From: Pirellula staleyi DSM 6068
Lineage (GTDB): Bacteria > Planctomycetota > Planctomycetia > Pirellulales > Pirellulaceae
Length of the DNA: 64,000 bases
Assembly (NCBI GenBank): GCA_945875845.1
Contig: CAMCMB010000031.1
Location: forward strand, 1-64,000
Reading direction: 5' to 3'
In this document: positions 63,229 to 64,000 of the stretch, piece after piece
Numbering within the stretch: position 1 is the stretch's first letter
Layout: each line of letters opens with the position of its first letter
Made by a program: the position numbers and the translations under genes
Notes under the pieces: generated by a model
Told to the model about the DNA's origin: nothing
The model's database searches: none
Seen by the model: the letters and a program-made list of their open reading frames with translations, nothing else

Positions 63229-64000
63229 TTGGAATCAAGTGCCCGCTATTATCTGGATCATGCCGCAACTTCATGGCCCAAGCCGCCGGGATCTTTGGAA
63301 GCGTGCATCGATTTTCAGATCAACAATGGGGCTTCCTCAGGTCGAGGTGTCTACCATTCGGCGGAAGCCTCGTCGCGACTCGTGCTTACCGCCAGGCAAG
63401 CCGTTGCGCGCTTGATCCATGCACCGAGTGAACGCCATATTGCCTTTTGCAACAACGGAACCCATGCGCTCAACGCTGCGATCTTGGGCCTCCTTCATTC
63501 ACCCACACTTCGAGGCTGCCACGTCGTTACGACCGCCACCGAACACAACAGCGTATTGCGACCGTTAGAGCTCGCACACCAAACGAACGGAACGACTTGG
63601 ACCGCTGTGCCCTGCGATGACACCGGCATGGTCGATCCAAACCGCATCTTGGAAGCGATGACACCCGGCACGCGACTGGTTGTGGTGAATCATGCATCGA
63701 ACGTCACCGGTGCAATCCAAGACATTCGAACGCTGGCGGGAATTGCAAAGTCGAAGAACGCGATCTTCGTTGTCGACGCAGCACAATCGCTTGGCTACCT
63801 ACCTATCGATGTCCTCGAATGCGGAATCCAAATTTTGGCCGCACCTGGTCACAAAGGAGCGGGGGGAATGCTTGGAACGGGAATTCTCTATGTCGATGAA
63901 CATGTACAGCACTTGATCGAACCGATCTGGATTGGTGGGACAGGTTCCCAAAGCGATTCGATTGCAGGACCATTCGATTGGCTTTCGGCGGTCGAATCGG
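63229..64000 (+). CDS. Cysteine desulfurase-family aminotransferase (partial, cut by window end)
   Basis: A PLP enzyme of the class V aminotransferase/SufS-like family. From TTG at 63229 the frame runs open to the window end (257 residues so far). N-terminal YYLDHAATSWPKPP, then SSGRGVYHSAE, NNGTHALN, the TEHNSVLRPLE histidine, VNHASNVTGA, VDAAQSLG with the PLP-binding Asp and the Schiff-base lysine in AAPGHKGAGG. The start codon is TTG because no ATG lies upstream in frame before the stop-rich region. The rest of the gene lies to the right. Confidence 0.88.
   Translation, partial: MESSARYYLDHAATSWPKPPGSLEACIDFQINNGASSGRGVYHSAEASSRLVLTARQAVARLIHAPSERHIAFCNNGTHALNAAILGLLHSPTLRGCHVVTTATEHNSVLRPLELAHQTNGTTWTAVPCDDTGMVDPNRILEAMTPGTRLVVVNHASNVTGAIQDIRTLAGIAKSKNAIFVVDAAQSLGYLPIDVLECGIQILAAPGHKGAGGMLGTGILYVDEHVQHLIEPIWIGGTGSQSDSIAGPFDWLSAVES

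Overview
The window looks like a chromosomal segment of a marine-type planctomycete, probably Pirellulaceae (Rhodopirellula relatives). I infer this from gene content, not from a search. Marker families are a DUF1501 gene next to a cytochrome c-like/DUF1549/DUF1553 gene, a giant secreted repeat protein with an N-terminal FESLE-x-RQLLA motif and dockerin-like calcium loops, a neutral-ceramidase/LamG fusion, DUF11 repeat proteins, a squalene-cyclase-fold protein with a membrane anchor, zinc-ribbon membrane proteins and many short hairpin repeats between genes. Base composition is moderate and Shine-Dalgarno sequences are mostly weak. No phage, intact insertion sequence, CRISPR array, rRNA or tRNA gene was seen.

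Layout. 0.7-4.2 kb (minus): a three-gene operon of acyltransferase, ABC ATPase and a fused substrate-binding/permease protein of the glycine betaine/choline type. 4.5-7.6 kb: a small membrane protein and a DUF11 surface protein. 7.8-13.4 kb (plus): 6-phosphogluconate dehydrogenase, then a membrane-anchored terpene-cyclase-fold protein followed after 9 bp by a two-domain bacterial microcompartment (BMC) shell protein, then an AAA/STAND-like ATPase. 13.4-19.1 kb (minus): prfB (release factor 2, with its programmed +1 frameshift), an unknown gene and a very large FtsK/EccC-like ATPase, tightly packed. 19.2-20.3 kb (plus): fliW and a Nudix hydrolase. 20.6-28.5 kb (minus): DUF805 protein, TPR lipoprotein, a 1195-residue beta-propeller protein and a DUF2157/GDYXXLXY pair. 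29-36.9 kb: ceramidase-like protein, surE with a BRCT-MerR-TPR fusion, a Ycf48-like propeller and DUF1501. 36.9-43.8 kb: DUF1549/DUF1553 cytochrome, GntP-type permease, threonine synthase and signal peptidase II. 44.1-47.7 kb (minus): a class III cyclase-like receptor that overlaps by 4 nt a mechanosensitive channel with a cyclic-nucleotide-binding domain. 48.1-52.8 kb (minus): dicytochrome c, heme A synthase, heme O synthase and a MATE exporter. 52.9-55.3 kb: groES-groEL. 55.7-64 kb: membrane, secreted and esterase genes, a Uma2 nuclease-like gene, larB, a pyroglutamyl peptidase, an LRR protein, a proline-rich secreted protein and a cysteine desulfurase family gene cut by the window end.

The most unusual system is the cyclase/channel pair at 44.1-47.7 kb. 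The cyclase-like domain has lost both metal-binding aspartates and both transition-state residues, and the channel's cyclic-nucleotide pocket lacks its phosphate-binding arginine. The two genes nevertheless stay translationally coupled, which suggests a sensor-channel pair that no longer uses cyclic nucleotide chemistry. Other notable items are the tandem-domain BMC shell protein away from any recognisable microcompartment operon, the three-module FtsK-like ATPase with one intact motor downstream of prfB, a BRCT-MerR-TPR fusion coupled to surE, a possible group II intron 5' remnant, and nested intergenic repeats whose inner element lies in opposite orientation in two copies.
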